Assembly (NCBI GenBank): GCA_020199775.1
Contig: JAIVJZ010000040.1
Span: 930,001 to 994,000, forward strand
DNA: 64,000 nucleotides
Origin: Acidobacteriota bacterium
GTDB taxonomy: Bacteria; Acidobacteriota; Blastocatellia; Pyrinomonadales; Pyrinomonadaceae
Direction of reading: 5' to 3'
Position numbers and translations under genes: made by a program
Shown: one piece after another, positions 17,003 through 26,075 of the stretch
Numbering within the stretch: position 1 is the stretch's first letter
Layout: each line of letters opens with the position of its first letter
The notes under the pieces: model-generated
Told to the model about the DNA's origin: nothing
The model's input: the letters and a program-made list of their open reading frames with translations, nothing else
Databases searched by the model: none

Positions 17003-18769
17003 TCAGCCTGTTTGCTCGTCGAGATTGCGGACGAGGTTGACGTAGTCGCCGCGGTCGAAGCCTTTGGCGCGAAAGTAGTCTATGAGATCGCCGTCGTTCC
17101 AGTTGACGATGGTGTTGACGACCGAGACGTTGGCGCGGTGGAAGCTGTCGAACAGCGCGTCGAGAAGCGCGTTGCTCACGCCGCGCCGTTGATAGTCCGG
17201 ATCGACGCCGATCACTTCGAGCCAACCGGCGAGCCGCGCCCCGAACTCCCAGCCGCGCACGTCGCCCACGACGAAGCCGACGACGCGCCCGCCGTGCTCG
17301 GCGACGAGGCAGGTGTCGGGCGAACGCCCGATGTAGTCGGCGGCCTTCGTCTCGTAGTAGGCCGCGTGGGGCTTGCCGGTGATCTTTTCGTTAATGCGCA
17401 GCAGTTCGTCGATGTCGCGCACGGTCATGCGGCGCACGTTGATGTCTTTCATACGTCTGGCCTTGAACGCCCTGTGTCGCCGGACGCCGCCGAAGACGCG
17501 CGTGGCAACCTTGCGCACGAGGCGCGGTTTGAACGAGCGTCGGATGATGGTGCGATACGTCTCGTGGCCGGAGACGGCGTCGAAGAGCGCATCGTACATC
17601 ACGGGGTCAACTTTCCCGACATCGATCATCGGGTCGAGAAAGAGGCGCGCGCCCGCGAGCATCGCGCGCCGGACGGCGACGCCGTAGGCGTGGTCGTCGA
17701 ACATGTCGCGGCACGCCCGCCGGTAGTGCGCGAAGGCCGCGCGCGAGACGCCGTGTTCGAGCATCGTCTCGGCCGCGCGCAAGCCCGTGATGATCGCCGT
17801 CGAGATGCCCTTGCCTTTGAAGGGGCGCAGCCAGCCCGTCGCGTCGCCGACGAGCGCGTAGCGGTGGCCGAACGCGCCGCGCGCGGGCGCGGAGGGGAAG
17901 CGGCCTTCGTAGTAGTTGATCGCGCGCTCGTCGAACGGCGGGAGCAGCGCGCGCACTTCCGGCAGTTGGAGAAATTGGTCGAGGTCGGACGAGGAGACCT
18001 GTTCGCCCGCGATGTTGATGAGGACGTGATCGCCTTTCGGCGTGACCGCGCCGAACTCGATGCGCGGGCAGCCGGGCGGCAGCAAAAACGCGTGGACGAT
18101 GTGGCCGAGCTTCTCGCCTTGAAAGCCGTGACCCGCTTCGACGGTCGTCAAATAACTCTTCAACCACTTCGACGGGCGCACGAACCCGCCGACGCGCCTC
18201 CCCGTCACTTCTTCAAAGACCGACAGCATCGCCTCGTCCAAACCGAACGCGCCGACAACCGCGTCGGCGCGTTCGTAACGCGATTCGCTGTAGACGCGCA
18301 CCTCGTCGAGCGCGCCTTCGCGCACGAACTCGACGCCCGTCACGCGCGACTCGACCACTTCCGCGCCGAGTTCGCGCGCGCACTTCAACAGGAAGCGATC
18401 AAATTCCGCGCGCTCCACGGCGTAGGTCGCCCGCCCGTGCCCGGCCTCGCTCGCCTGCGCGCCGTGACCCATGAGCAGCACGTTCTCTCGCGCGCCGTGG
18501 AGGCGGTAGCCGAAAATCTGCCGCTTGATCAGCGCGCGCGGCAGGTGCACGTCCAACTCGCGCGCCAGCACCTCTTCGATGGGCGGCGAGAGCACGCCGA
18601 CGCATTGATTGGCGTGGACGTTGAAGTCTTTGCCCTCGAAGATGAGCACGCGCAAGCGCAGGCCGCGCGCCCGTGCGCCCTGCAACAACTTGATGGCGCA
18701 CGCCGCACCGCCCGGCCCGCCGCCGATAATGACGACCGTCGAATCATCGTGTAAACGACAATCGCGCAA
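17003..18769 (-). CDS. FAD-dependent oxidoreductase (geranylgeranyl-reductase-like) fused to a GNAT acetyltransferase
   Basis: 588 aa. A TTG start at 18769 is preferred: no ATG lies close by, and AAGGA sits 8 bases upstream. Residues 11-40 form the FAD-binding GGGPGG Rossmann motif. GDATGWLRPFKGKGI (about residue 310) is the second FAD-binding region of GGR/halogenase-like monooxygenases. From about residue 440 a complete GNAT domain follows (VIGVDPDYQRRGVSNALLDAL is the acetyl-CoA loop). I see no internal start that would separate the two, so this is a genuine fusion. It is followed immediately by the oxygenase gene, suggesting a joint modification pathway. Confidence 0.8.
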   Translation of the reverse strand: MRDCRLHDDSTVVIIGGGPGGAACAIKLLQGARARGLRLRVLIFEGKDFNVHANQCVGVLSPPIEEVLARELDVHLPRALIKRQIFGYRLHGARENVLLMGHGAQASEAGHGRATYAVERAEFDRFLLKCARELGAEVVESRVTGVEFVREGALDEVRVYSESRYERADAVVGAFGLDEAMLSVFEEVTGRRVGGFVRPSKWLKSYLTTVEAGHGFQGEKLGHIVHAFLLPPGCPRIEFGAVTPKGDHVLINIAGEQVSSSDLDQFLQLPEVRALLPPFDERAINYYEGRFPSAPARGAFGHRYALVGDATGWLRPFKGKGISTAIITGLRAAETMLEHGVSRAAFAHYRRACRDMFDDHAYGVAVRRAMLAGARLFLDPMIDVGKVDPVMYDALFDAVSGHETYRTIIRRSFKPRLVRKVATRVFGGVRRHRAFKARRMKDINVRRMTVRDIDELLRINEKITGKPHAAYYETKAADYIGRSPDTCLVAEHGGRVVGFVVGDVRGWEFGARLAGWLEVIGVDPDYQRRGVSNALLDALFDSFHRANVSVVNTIVNWNDGDLIDYFRAKGFDRGDYVNLVRNLDEQTG

Positions 18770-18971
18770 AATGTTTTCCTTAACGAAGTGTGACCGCCGC
18801 TATTGCGCCGCCGTCGCGATCAAAAAACAGTGCGGCCATTTTAGCGCGCGACGCGGGCGCAGGGCGGAAATTTATTTCGCCGGATTCGCTCGCCCTCCCG
18901 TCGCCTCCAACCGGCGACGGGACGCGCCCGCCATCTGCAATTGAGTGTGAGTGCTTTGTCGGCGCGACGCG

Positions 18972-20318
18972 TTAAATTGATTTCAGCATGAGCGCGAGTT
19001 CGACGGCGCGGCGCGGGGCGACGCCGCCCCAACCCTGCCGGTCGATCTCGATGCCGGGGAGCCGCTCGGCCGTCTCGATCAAAATGCGCTTGACCTGATG
19101 CGGCTTGAGTCGTGGGTTGGCTTCGAGCATGCAGGCGATGATCGAGGAGACGATGGGCGCGGCGAACGAGGTGCCGTCCACGTACTTGTAATGCTCGCTG
19201 ATCACGTCGCCCTCGCGGAGCTTGATCGTGATGAGGTGGCGCAGGAGCGAGGCACGCAGGTCGCGCGCGTTAAAGAGGTCTGTGTCCACCCCGGCGTGCG
19301 CTTCGATGATGGCGTGCAGTTCTTCGTCGGGGGCTTTGTCGAGCGTGGCGTAGAGTTCGGCTTCGTCGGCCGTGGGCGTGTGCGGGAGGATGGGCGCGGG
19401 AACCCAGATGCCCGGCGCGATGATTTCGGGTTTTTGCAGGCCGTCAATCGTCGGGCCGTAGGACGAGCGATACATGCCGCGACGGGCGCGGTCGAGCGAG
19501 TTCTGATCGTCCAAGCCGCCGACGGTGATGCTCGCGGGCGCGCTCGCCGGGGGCAACACCGGATGCCCCGGCATGTGTCCCGCGTTCCCGGCCGCGCAGA
19601 CGACGATCAAGCCCTCTTTGACGGCGCGCTCCACGGTCTGCGCCAACTCGTTGTGCAGGTATGATTCCTCGTCGTCGCCGCCCGCCGAGATGTTGACGAC
19701 GCGAATCCGGTACTGCTCGCGGTGCGCGAGCACCCATTCGAGGCCGTCCTGAATGTTGCGTTCCGAGATGCGACCCGAAGTGGCGAGTTTGACGAGCACG
19801 ACGTTGGCTTCCGGCGCGATGCTGCGGTAGAAGCCTTTCGAGAGCGAGCCGTTGCCCGCCGCCACCACCGAGGTCATCATGCCGTGCCAACTCGCCGGGT
19901 CGCTCGTCTCCAGCGAAGTTTTGTGGTCGGGCACGATGCTGTGATAGGCGAGGATGCGGTTGTCGGGCGTCGTCAGGTCGGGGTGCTTGTAAAAGCCCGA
20001 ATCGAGGAAGGCGATGGTCACGCCGCGCCCCGTGAAGCGGTCGTCGGCGTCGAGCCGGAGAGGCGTCGGCAAGACGAGCCCGCCCTGCTCGAAGATGACG
20101 GCGTCCGTCTTCAGCTGGGTGCGCGCGCGCTTGAACATCTCCACGCAACGCTTGCACACCACACCCACGAACTGCCCCGCCGGGGCGTTCGCGGAGACGA
20201 GCGCGCGCAACCATTCGTCGAGCGCGTCGAACGGCGTCAACTCGTCTTTCGACTCGCGCCCGCAGACCGGACAGGCCGGGAAACCCATCGGCCTGTCGTG
20301 CTGCGCCGCCACCACCAT
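18972..20318 (-). CDS. S8 subtilisin-like serine protease with N-terminal zinc-ribbon-like domain
   Basis: 448 aa from ATG 20318 (a GTG 45 bases upstream is possible). There is no signal peptide. An N-terminal four-cysteine site (Cys16, Cys19, Cys55, Cys58; CPVC and CKRC) looks like a zinc ribbon. The subtilase domain follows: catalytic Asp in TIAFLDSGFYKHPD, His in SWHGMMTSV, oxyanion region CAAGNAG and Ser in DGTSFAAPIVSS. There is no propeptide and no export signal, so it probably acts inside the cell. It is divergent from the gene at 20550. Confidence 0.88.
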   Translation of the reverse strand: MVVAAQHDRPMGFPACPVCGRESKDELTPFDALDEWLRALVSANAPAGQFVGVVCKRCVEMFKRARTQLKTDAVIFEQGGLVLPTPLRLDADDRFTGRGVTIAFLDSGFYKHPDLTTPDNRILAYHSIVPDHKTSLETSDPASWHGMMTSVVAAGNGSLSKGFYRSIAPEANVVLVKLATSGRISERNIQDGLEWVLAHREQYRIRVVNISAGGDDEESYLHNELAQTVERAVKEGLIVVCAAGNAGHMPGHPVLPPASAPASITVGGLDDQNSLDRARRGMYRSSYGPTIDGLQKPEIIAPGIWVPAPILPHTPTADEAELYATLDKAPDEELHAIIEAHAGVDTDLFNARDLRASLLRHLITIKLREGDVISEHYKYVDGTSFAAPIVSSIIACMLEANPRLKPHQVKRILIETAERLPGIEIDRQGWGGVAPRRAVELALMLKSI

Positions 20319-20491
20319 TGCCCCGTCAACCGGAATCGGCTCTGACACCTTAAACTGAAACCTCGCTCTCTTCCAACTTACGAACGACGAACGATAACAC
20401 AAGCCGCGCGGCGAGACGGAACGACGAAGCCTCAACTTTGAATGGCGAAATTGTGGCGGTCGCGTGTTCCGCACGCGACCCGATTCGCGGG

Positions 20492-20520
20492 TTGTGATTC
20501 TCGCGGGGGGCGTGTAAGTT
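20492..20520 (+). promoter_or_regulatory. Possible sigma-70-type promoter
   Basis: TTGTGA (20492-20497), 17-base spacer, TAAGTT (20515-20520), about 30 bases before the ATG at 20550. The hexamers are only partly canonical. Confidence 0.3.
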
Positions 20521-20549
20521 AAAGGCAAAACCGAGAGGCGACAAACATC

Positions 20550-20984
20550 ATGGCAGAACCAGAAAAGCAGACGAGCGTGGCGGACATCTTTCGCCGCGCG
20601 CAGGCCATCCGGCGCGAGCGTCCCGACATGCCGCTCAAGGATTTGAAGGCGCAACTCGTGCGCGAGCACAAGGGCCAGGCATTCCCGCCCGTCTACAACC
20701 TGACGATCCCCGAACAGGACGCGCGCGCGCCCGAAGAAGACTGGTCGGCCGGTCTCTCGCTCGTCGTGCGCGGCATCCAGCGCGAGGATTGGAACGACGT
20801 GGCCGACGGCATCGCGCTCAGCCTCGACCAGACCGACCGCTACGAGCAGGAGCGCGGCCACAGCGGAGCGGCCGACGAATGGCACGACCGCAGCGTCGGT
20901 ATCCGCGAGCCGCTCGCCAAAGGCGTCAACAAGTGGATGCCCGAAGAGTTGATGAATCTGGCGGAGCGTTCGACGAAGAAATAG
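20550..20984 (+). CDS. Hypothetical soluble protein
   Basis: 144 aa, charged, no membrane segment. The N-terminal part (ADIFRRAQAIRRERPDMPLKDLKAQLVREH) looks like a helical pair; the rest contains SLSLVVRGI-like and DDRSVGIREPLAKGVNKWM-type segments. The family is not recognised. The gene is divergent from the subtilase and is followed 7 bases after its stop by a heptamer hairpin that leads into the Mo-enzyme gene. Confidence 0.7.
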   Translation: MAEPEKQTSVADIFRRAQAIRRERPDMPLKDLKAQLVREHKGQAFPPVYNLTIPEQDARAPEEDWSAGLSLVVRGIQREDWNDVADGIALSLDQTDRYEQERGHSGAADEWHDRSVGIREPLAKGVNKWMPEELMNLAERSTKK

Positions 20985-20986
20985 TT

Positions 20987-21089
20987 GGTTCGTCAGTAGT
21001 CAGTTGCCCGTTGCATGCGGTTATCGCACGAGCGGCTTAAGATGGATTAGAACAACCGATTACTGACAACCGACAACTGACTACTGACA
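20987..21089. repeat. Heptamer-type inverted repeat (GTCAGTT units)
   Basis: GTCAGTAGTCAGTTG (20992-21006) and its exact complement CAACTGACTACTGAC (21074-21088) enclose about 67 bases. Further imperfect 7-mers (GACAACC, GATTACT) lie on the inner side of the right arm. It ends 15 bases before the ATG at 21104. Confidence 0.8.
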
Positions 21090-21103
21090 GCATCGAGGGG
21101 CAC

Positions 21104-21796
21104 ATGAGTTTTCTGAGCGGCTTGATGAGAGACGAGGATTACCAGCGCGAAGACCCGCGCCCGGCCGAGGCGTTGGCGGACGGCGAGACCATCATCAGCC
21201 CCGACACGCGGCGCGAGAACCGCATGCCGCCCGGCCAGACGCGCACGCGCAAGTGGCCTGTCCTCGACGCGCACGGCACGCCCGACATCGATCTCGCGAA
21301 TTGGAAGTTTGAGATCGAAGGCTTGGTGGAGCGTCCGCTTGCGTGGTCGCTCGACGAATTCCTGTCGTTGCCCGCGACGAAAGTTTACGCGGACTTTCAT
21401 TGCGTGACGCGCTGGTCGCGCCTCGACAACGTGTGGAACGGCGTGGCGACGCGCGAACTGGCGAAACTGGTCGGCGTCAAACCGGAAGCGAAATACGTCG
21501 TCGCGCTCGCTTACGATTACGGCTGGACGACGAACGTGCCCATCGAATATTTTCTCGCGGAGGATTCGCTCGTCGCGTGGTCGCACGACGGGCGGCCGAT
21601 CCCGCCCGAACACGGCGGCCCGGCGCGTCTCATCATCCCGCAACTCTACGCGTGGAAATCTGCGAAGTGGATCAAGGGCTTGCGCTTCCTCGCCGAAGAC
21701 CGCGCGGGCTTCTGGGAAGAGGGCGGCTATCACATGCGCGGCGTCCCGTGGGAGGGGCGCGACGGCGAACGCTTCCGCTACGGGAGCGACGAGTAA
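21104..21796 (+). CDS. Sulfite-oxidase-like molybdopterin-dependent oxidoreductase
   Basis: 230 aa. It matches the oxidoreductase molybdopterin-binding domain of YuiH-like proteins: KWPVLDAHGTP, then WKFEIEGLVERPLAWSLDEF and FHCVTRWSRLDNVWNGV, in which the Cys is the molybdenum ligand. GGPARLIIPQLYAWKSAKWIKGL ends the domain. It is short compared with full sulfite oxidases (no dimerisation domain) and has no Tat signal, so it is probably cytoplasmic. Substrate unknown. A GAGGGG lies 6 bases before the ATG. Confidence 0.9.
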   Translation: MSFLSGLMRDEDYQREDPRPAEALADGETIISPDTRRENRMPPGQTRTRKWPVLDAHGTPDIDLANWKFEIEGLVERPLAWSLDEFLSLPATKVYADFHCVTRWSRLDNVWNGVATRELAKLVGVKPEAKYVVALAYDYGWTTNVPIEYFLAEDSLVAWSHDGRPIPPEHGGPARLIIPQLYAWKSAKWIKGLRFLAEDRAGFWEEGGYHMRGVPWEGRDGERFRYGSDE

Positions 21797-21798
21797 AA

Positions 21799-21888
21799 AA
21801 GTAGGAACGCGGAACGCGGAACGCGGAATGAAAGCAGACCGCTTTTGTCTCCCGTTCATCGTTCCGCGTTCCTACTTCATCGTTCAGC
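21799..21888. repeat. Heptamer-type inverted repeat (GGAACGC units)
   Basis: The left arm starts at 21799 (AAGTAGGAACGCGGAAC) with three perfect GGAACGC units in tandem. The right arm (21861-21877) is the exact complement of the outer 17 bases. It lies between the Mo-enzyme stop (21796) and the MscS start (21891) and leaves no room for a normal ribosome binding site. Confidence 0.85.
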
Positions 21889-21890
21889 TT

Positions 21891-22565
21891 ATGTTTCTCC
21901 AACAACCCACGCCCGCCCCCTCGCCGCGGCCTCCGGCCACGCTCACGGAAGTTTTCACGGAGTTGCACCACAGCCTGCTGCGCGCCTTGCCCGGCATGTT
22001 CCGGGGCATGCTCGTCTTCCTCATCTTCTGGATCGTGGCGGGGGCGGGGCGGCGCGTCATCGCGCTGGCCGCGCCGCGCGTGCGTGCGGACACGGGGGTC
22101 GTCCTGCTGCTGTCGAGAATTTATTACTACGGCATCCTCATCTTCGGCACGATCACCGCGCTCGGCGCGGCGGGCATGAACGTGAGCGCGCTCGTGACCG
22201 GGCTCGGCCTGACGGGTTTCGCGCTCGGCTTCGCCCTGAAGGACGTGCTCTCGAATTTGCTCTCGGGCATCATGCTGCTTCTCTATCGCCCGTTCAACAT
22301 CGGCGATCAGATCAGGATGGGCGAGTATGAGGGGACGATTGAGACCATCCGTATGCGCGACACGCTGGTGCGCGCGCGCGACGGGCGGCTCATCGTCATC
22401 CCGAACACGAAACTGATCACCGAAGTCGTCGTCAACAACACCTACGCGCGGCGGCAGCAGGGGGCGTCGGCCGACGAACGTAACGCCGCGCCGGTTCTTC
22501 GCCCCGCCCCCAACGCCCCGGCGCCGCCCGCCGAGAGCGAAGAATACTGGCCGCCGCAACAGTAA
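21891..22565 (+). CDS. MscS-family small mechanosensitive channel
   Basis: 224 aa from ATG 21891 (MFLQQPTPAPSP). Two or three membrane segments, the last being the glycine/alanine-rich pore helix (VTGLGLTGFALGFALKDVLSNLLSGI), followed by the MscS beta domain (YRPFNIGDQIRMGEYEGTIETIRMRDTLVR, LIVIPNTKLI). The C-terminal cage is short and Pro/Ala-rich. It would release solutes on hypo-osmotic shock from the inner membrane. Confidence 0.88.
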   Translation: MFLQQPTPAPSPRPPATLTEVFTELHHSLLRALPGMFRGMLVFLIFWIVAGAGRRVIALAAPRVRADTGVVLLLSRIYYYGILIFGTITALGAAGMNVSALVTGLGLTGFALGFALKDVLSNLLSGIMLLLYRPFNIGDQIRMGEYEGTIETIRMRDTLVRARDGRLIVIPNTKLITEVVVNNTYARRQQGASADERNAAPVLRPAPNAPAPPAESEEYWPPQQ

Positions 22566-22692
22566 TTTTACATTCTTAACGCAACCGCGCCCCCCTCTGA
22601 TCGTATCTAAATACCAGACACTCGAAGCGAGTTGACCTGCGTTAGATCAACTAAAAAAATAGGGATATTTTTTAACAACAGAGGTACAAAAT

Positions 22693-24234
22693 ATGAACAC
22701 CGACATCCTTACCACACAGCGGACGCCGCGCACGGCGCGGGCTCTGGCGCGGCTGGCGTGCGTGCTCGTCGTATCTTTTATCTTCGTCGGGTGCAACTGG
22801 GCCGGGTCGAAGGCGACGGAGATCAACAACCCGCAGCTTAATTACGCGCCGAACACGGCGGCGACCGGCGGGGCCGCCGCCACGGCGCAGCAGAACTCTT
22901 ACGCCGACGTGGTGGCGCGCGTCGCCCCGGCGGTCGTCACCGTGCGCTCCGAGCGGCGCGGGCGGGCGGCGCAGCAGCACCCCTTCATGGACGACCCCAT
23001 GTTCCGCGATTTTTTCGGCCAGCGCATGCCGAACATGCCGCAGACGCCGCGCCGCGAAGAGGGCTTGGGTTCGGGCGTCATCGTCACGGCCGACGGCTAC
23101 CTGTTGACGAATCATCACGTCGTTGACGGCGCGGACGAGATCAGGGTGGAACTCACAGACCGGCGCGTGCTGACCGCGAAAATCGTCGGCTCCGACCCGC
23201 CTTCCGACCTCGCCGTGTTGAAGATTGAAGCGTCGAATTTGCCGGTCTTGCCGCTCGGCGATTCCGACAAGGTGCGCGTCGGCGACATGGCGCTCGCCGT
23301 CGGCAACCCGCTCGGCATCGGTCAAACCGTCACCGCCGGGATCATCTCCGCCAAGGAGCGCACGACTTCGGGCGTCGGCGACGGCAGTTTCGCCAACTTC
23401 ATCCAGACCGATGCGCCGATCAATCGCGGCAACTCCGGCGGCGCGCTCGTCAACACGAACGGCGAACTGATCGGCATCAATTCGCAAATCCTCTCGCCCA
23501 CGGGCGGCAGCATCGGCATCGGCTTCGCGATCCCTTCAAACATGGCGAAGGGCGTGATGGAGCAGTTGGTCAAGGGCGGCAAGGTGCGTCGCGGCCAACT
23601 CGGCGTGCAGATTCAGGAAGTCACGTCGGACATCGCGGCGAGCCTCGACTTGAAGGAAGTGCGCGGCGTCATCATCGGCGTGGTCACGCCGGGCAGCGCG
23701 GGCGAGCGCGCCGGTCTGAAACAGGGCGACGTGATCACGGCCGTCGGCGGCGCGGCCGTCAACGACGTGAACTCTCTGCGTAATCGCATCGCCAGCACCG
23801 CGCCGGGCACGGACGTGACGCTCACCATCGTTCGCGACGGGCGCGAGCAGCAGGTGCGTGCGACGCTCGGCGAATTCGCGCAGACGGCGCGACGCGAGGG
23901 CGAACCCGGCGGCTCTGAACAGGGCAGCGGCGCGACGGGCGAGGCGACGGGAAAACTCGGCGTCCGCGTGCAGCCGGTCACGCCCGAACTCGCGCGCGAG
24001 TTTGAGTTGCAGCCGGGCACGCAGGGCGTGGCCGTGGCCGACGTTGACCCCAACGGCCCCGCCGCCGACGCGGGCATCCAGCGCGGCGACGTGATCGTGC
24101 AGGCCAACCGCCAGCCCGTCCGTTCGAGTGCCGACTTGACCGCCGCCGTCGGCCGCACAGGCACGCGCCCCGCGCTCCTGCTCGTTAACCGTCGCGGCAA
24201 CGCGATCTTCCTGACCGTCAGGCCGCGGGCGTAA
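22693..24234 (+). CDS. htrA: HtrA/DegP-family periplasmic serine protease with two PDZ domains
   Basis: 513 aa. A basic N-terminus, hydrophobic stretch and FVGC lipobox-like motif suggest a lipoprotein anchor. The trypsin-like domain has catalytic His (LLTNHHVVDG), Asp (PPSDLAVLKI) and Ser (RGNSGGALVN). Two PDZ domains follow (about residues 305-400, AGLKQGDVITAVGG; and about 420-513, AGIQRGDVIVQANRQ). This is the layout of DegP/DegQ envelope quality-control proteases. The upstream region has a TTGACC at 22632 but no clear -10, so regulation is not resolved. Confidence 0.93.
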   Translation: MNTDILTTQRTPRTARALARLACVLVVSFIFVGCNWAGSKATEINNPQLNYAPNTAATGGAAATAQQNSYADVVARVAPAVVTVRSERRGRAAQQHPFMDDPMFRDFFGQRMPNMPQTPRREEGLGSGVIVTADGYLLTNHHVVDGADEIRVELTDRRVLTAKIVGSDPPSDLAVLKIEASNLPVLPLGDSDKVRVGDMALAVGNPLGIGQTVTAGIISAKERTTSGVGDGSFANFIQTDAPINRGNSGGALVNTNGELIGINSQILSPTGGSIGIGFAIPSNMAKGVMEQLVKGGKVRRGQLGVQIQEVTSDIAASLDLKEVRGVIIGVVTPGSAGERAGLKQGDVITAVGGAAVNDVNSLRNRIASTAPGTDVTLTIVRDGREQQVRATLGEFAQTARREGEPGGSEQGSGATGEATGKLGVRVQPVTPELAREFELQPGTQGVAVADVDPNGPAADAGIQRGDVIVQANRQPVRSSADLTAAVGRTGTRPALLLVNRRGNAIFLTVRPRA

Positions 24235-24252
24235 GGTCAGTCGGTAAGTAAC

Positions 24253-24344
24253 AAGGCAAAAGCGAAGCGGGAAGCCGCAGATGCGTTCCGCTTCGCTTTT
24301 GCTTTTAGTTTTGCTTTCCACTTCCGCCTTTTTACTTTTGCCTT
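24253..24344. repeat. Heptamer-like inverted repeat (GCAAAAG/AAGCG units)
   Basis: GCAAAAGCGAAGCGG (24256-24270) pairs with CCGCTTCGCTTTTGC (24288-24302). An outer AAGGCAAAAG (24253-24262) can instead pair with CTTTTGCCTT (24335-24344). Two alternative hairpins are thus possible. It lies just after the protease stop and may also terminate transcription. Confidence 0.7.
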
Positions 24345-24441
24345 CCTCCGGGTGCTATACTTCGCACACTCCCGTTAACGACAGAGCATAAATTTTAGAG
24401 CGCGCCCGTCGTCTCGCGCGAAGACGAGTTTTCACCCGAAG

Positions 24442-26031
24442 ATGTCTCTGAACGAATCGCAAACTAAGGCGACCGGCGCGGCGCGCGGCAAGGGCGACGC
24501 CGTGCCGAGAGACGCCGCCGCGATCATCCTCGTGCGCGAAACGGAGGGCGAGCGCGTGCCGCAAATCTACTGGGCGCGGCGGAGCGCGACGCTCGCTTTC
24601 CTCGGAGGCTTCCACGCCTTTCCCGGCGGCCAGCGCGACGCGGAAGACGCAGAGACGCCGGTGGAAAACTCGACCGACGCCGAAGAGGCGTCGATGATCG
24701 CTTGCGCGGCGCGCGAGTTGTTTGAAGAACTCGGCGTGCTCGTCGCGCGCGGCGCGGACGCTCTGACGAAAGGTCAACTTGCCTCCGTCCTCGACGACCT
24801 CACCTCCGAGCGCATGACCTTCCCGCAACTGCTCGTGCACTACGGCCTTCATCTGGACGCGCGCGATTTCACTTTCGCCGGGCGGTGGGTCACGCCGCCT
24901 TTCAGCCCGCGCCGCTTCGACACCTGGTTCTTTCTCGCGCGCGGCCCGCGCAAGCAGGAGCCGCGCATCCGCACGGGCGAGTTTGAGGACGGAGAGTGGA
25001 CGCGTGCGACGGAGGCGGTCGGGCGTTGGGAACGCTCTGACGCGCTCGTCGCGCCGCCCGTGCTGCACGCCTTGAGAGTTTTGAGCGAAGGCTTGACGGA
25101 CAACACGGTCGAGCGTTTTTTGCGCGTGCCGCAGGCGCGCCGCGAGCCCGTGCGCCGCATCGAGTTTATGCCCGGCTTCATCTGCTTTCCCCTACGCACG
25201 CCGACGAAGCCGCCCGCCACGCACACCAACGCCTACATCGTCGGCCACGGCGAACTCGTCCTACTCGACCCCGGCTCGCCCTACGAAGACGAGCAGGCCG
25301 CGCTCGCCGCCTGCGTGGACGAACTCGCGTCGGAAGGCCGCACCGTCCGCGAGATCATTCTGACGCATCATCACCCCGATCACGTCGCGGGCGCGCTCGC
25401 GCTCCGGCGGCATCTCGGCGGCAACGTCGGCGTCGCGGCGCACCGTTTGACCGCCGAGAGTTTGCGCGGTCAGGTGCAAATTGATCGCTTCATCGAAGAC
25501 GGAGACTTGCTCGAACTGGCGGGCGATCCGGCCCTCACTTTGCGCGCGATGCACACGCCGGGGCACACGCGCGGCCATCTCAGCTTTTACGAGGCGCGCA
25601 CCGGCGCGCTCATCACGGGCGACAACATCGTCGGCCTCGGTTCGGTGCTGATCGATCCGCCCGAAGGCAACGTGCGCGATTATCTCGCGTCGCTCGAACG
25701 CTACCGCGCGCTCTTGCCGCGCGTCAAAGTTCTCTTCGGCGGGCACGGCCCGGCGGTCGCCGCCGCGCGCACGAAGATCGAGGAGTACATCGCCCACCGG
25801 CTCGAACGCGAGCGGAACATCCTGCGCGCCGTCCGCGCGGGCGCGACGACGGCGGAAGAGATCGTCGCGCGCGTCTACACGGACGTAAACCCGAAAGCAC
25901 ACGCGTTGGCCGCGCGCGCGGTGCTGGCGCATTTGGAAAAACTCGAAGCCGACCATCTCGTCGCGCGCACGGCGGACGGAAATTTCGTCGCCATCGATGC
26001 GAACGTGGCGGGCGGTTTGACGGGTTCGTGA
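24442..26031 (+). CDS. NUDIX hydrolase fused to metallo-beta-lactamase-fold hydrolase
   Basis: 529 aa. Residues about 20-230 form a NUDIX domain of the CoA-pyrophosphatase/NUDT19-like type: FHAFPGGQRD, then after an insertion the core of the box CAARELFEELGV. Residues about 255-440 are an MBL fold with the metal motif THHHPDHVAGA, later His in HTPGHTRGH, Asp in TGDNIVG and His in FGGHGP. A C-terminal winged-helix-like tail (about 445-520) resembles that of LACTB2-type nucleases/thioesterases. Both activities are hydrolytic; the shared substrate is unknown. The stop is followed by the GNAT gene at close range. Confidence 0.88.
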   Translation: MSLNESQTKATGAARGKGDAVPRDAAAIILVRETEGERVPQIYWARRSATLAFLGGFHAFPGGQRDAEDAETPVENSTDAEEASMIACAARELFEELGVLVARGADALTKGQLASVLDDLTSERMTFPQLLVHYGLHLDARDFTFAGRWVTPPFSPRRFDTWFFLARGPRKQEPRIRTGEFEDGEWTRATEAVGRWERSDALVAPPVLHALRVLSEGLTDNTVERFLRVPQARREPVRRIEFMPGFICFPLRTPTKPPATHTNAYIVGHGELVLLDPGSPYEDEQAALAACVDELASEGRTVREIILTHHHPDHVAGALALRRHLGGNVGVAAHRLTAESLRGQVQIDRFIEDGDLLELAGDPALTLRAMHTPGHTRGHLSFYEARTGALITGDNIVGLGSVLIDPPEGNVRDYLASLERYRALLPRVKVLFGGHGPAVAAARTKIEEYIAHRLERERNILRAVRAGATTAEEIVARVYTDVNPKAHALAARAVLAHLEKLEADHLVARTADGNFVAIDANVAGGLTGS

Positions 26032-26075
26032 ACCCCGCGGCTGTTTCGCCGCAAGCTCAAGGCCGGAGAGGCTGG

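Noticed and set aside
16760..18754. Open frame of 664 codons on the plus strand
   Set aside because: It mirrors the FAD-GNAT and oxygenase genes. It is Val/Ala/Arg/Asp-rich, with no fold or start signal.
18972..20885. Subtilase frame extended to 20885 (637 residues)
   Set aside because: The extension overlaps the oppositely oriented gene at 20550-20984 and has no conserved sequence. The zinc-ribbon start at 20318 is more sensible.
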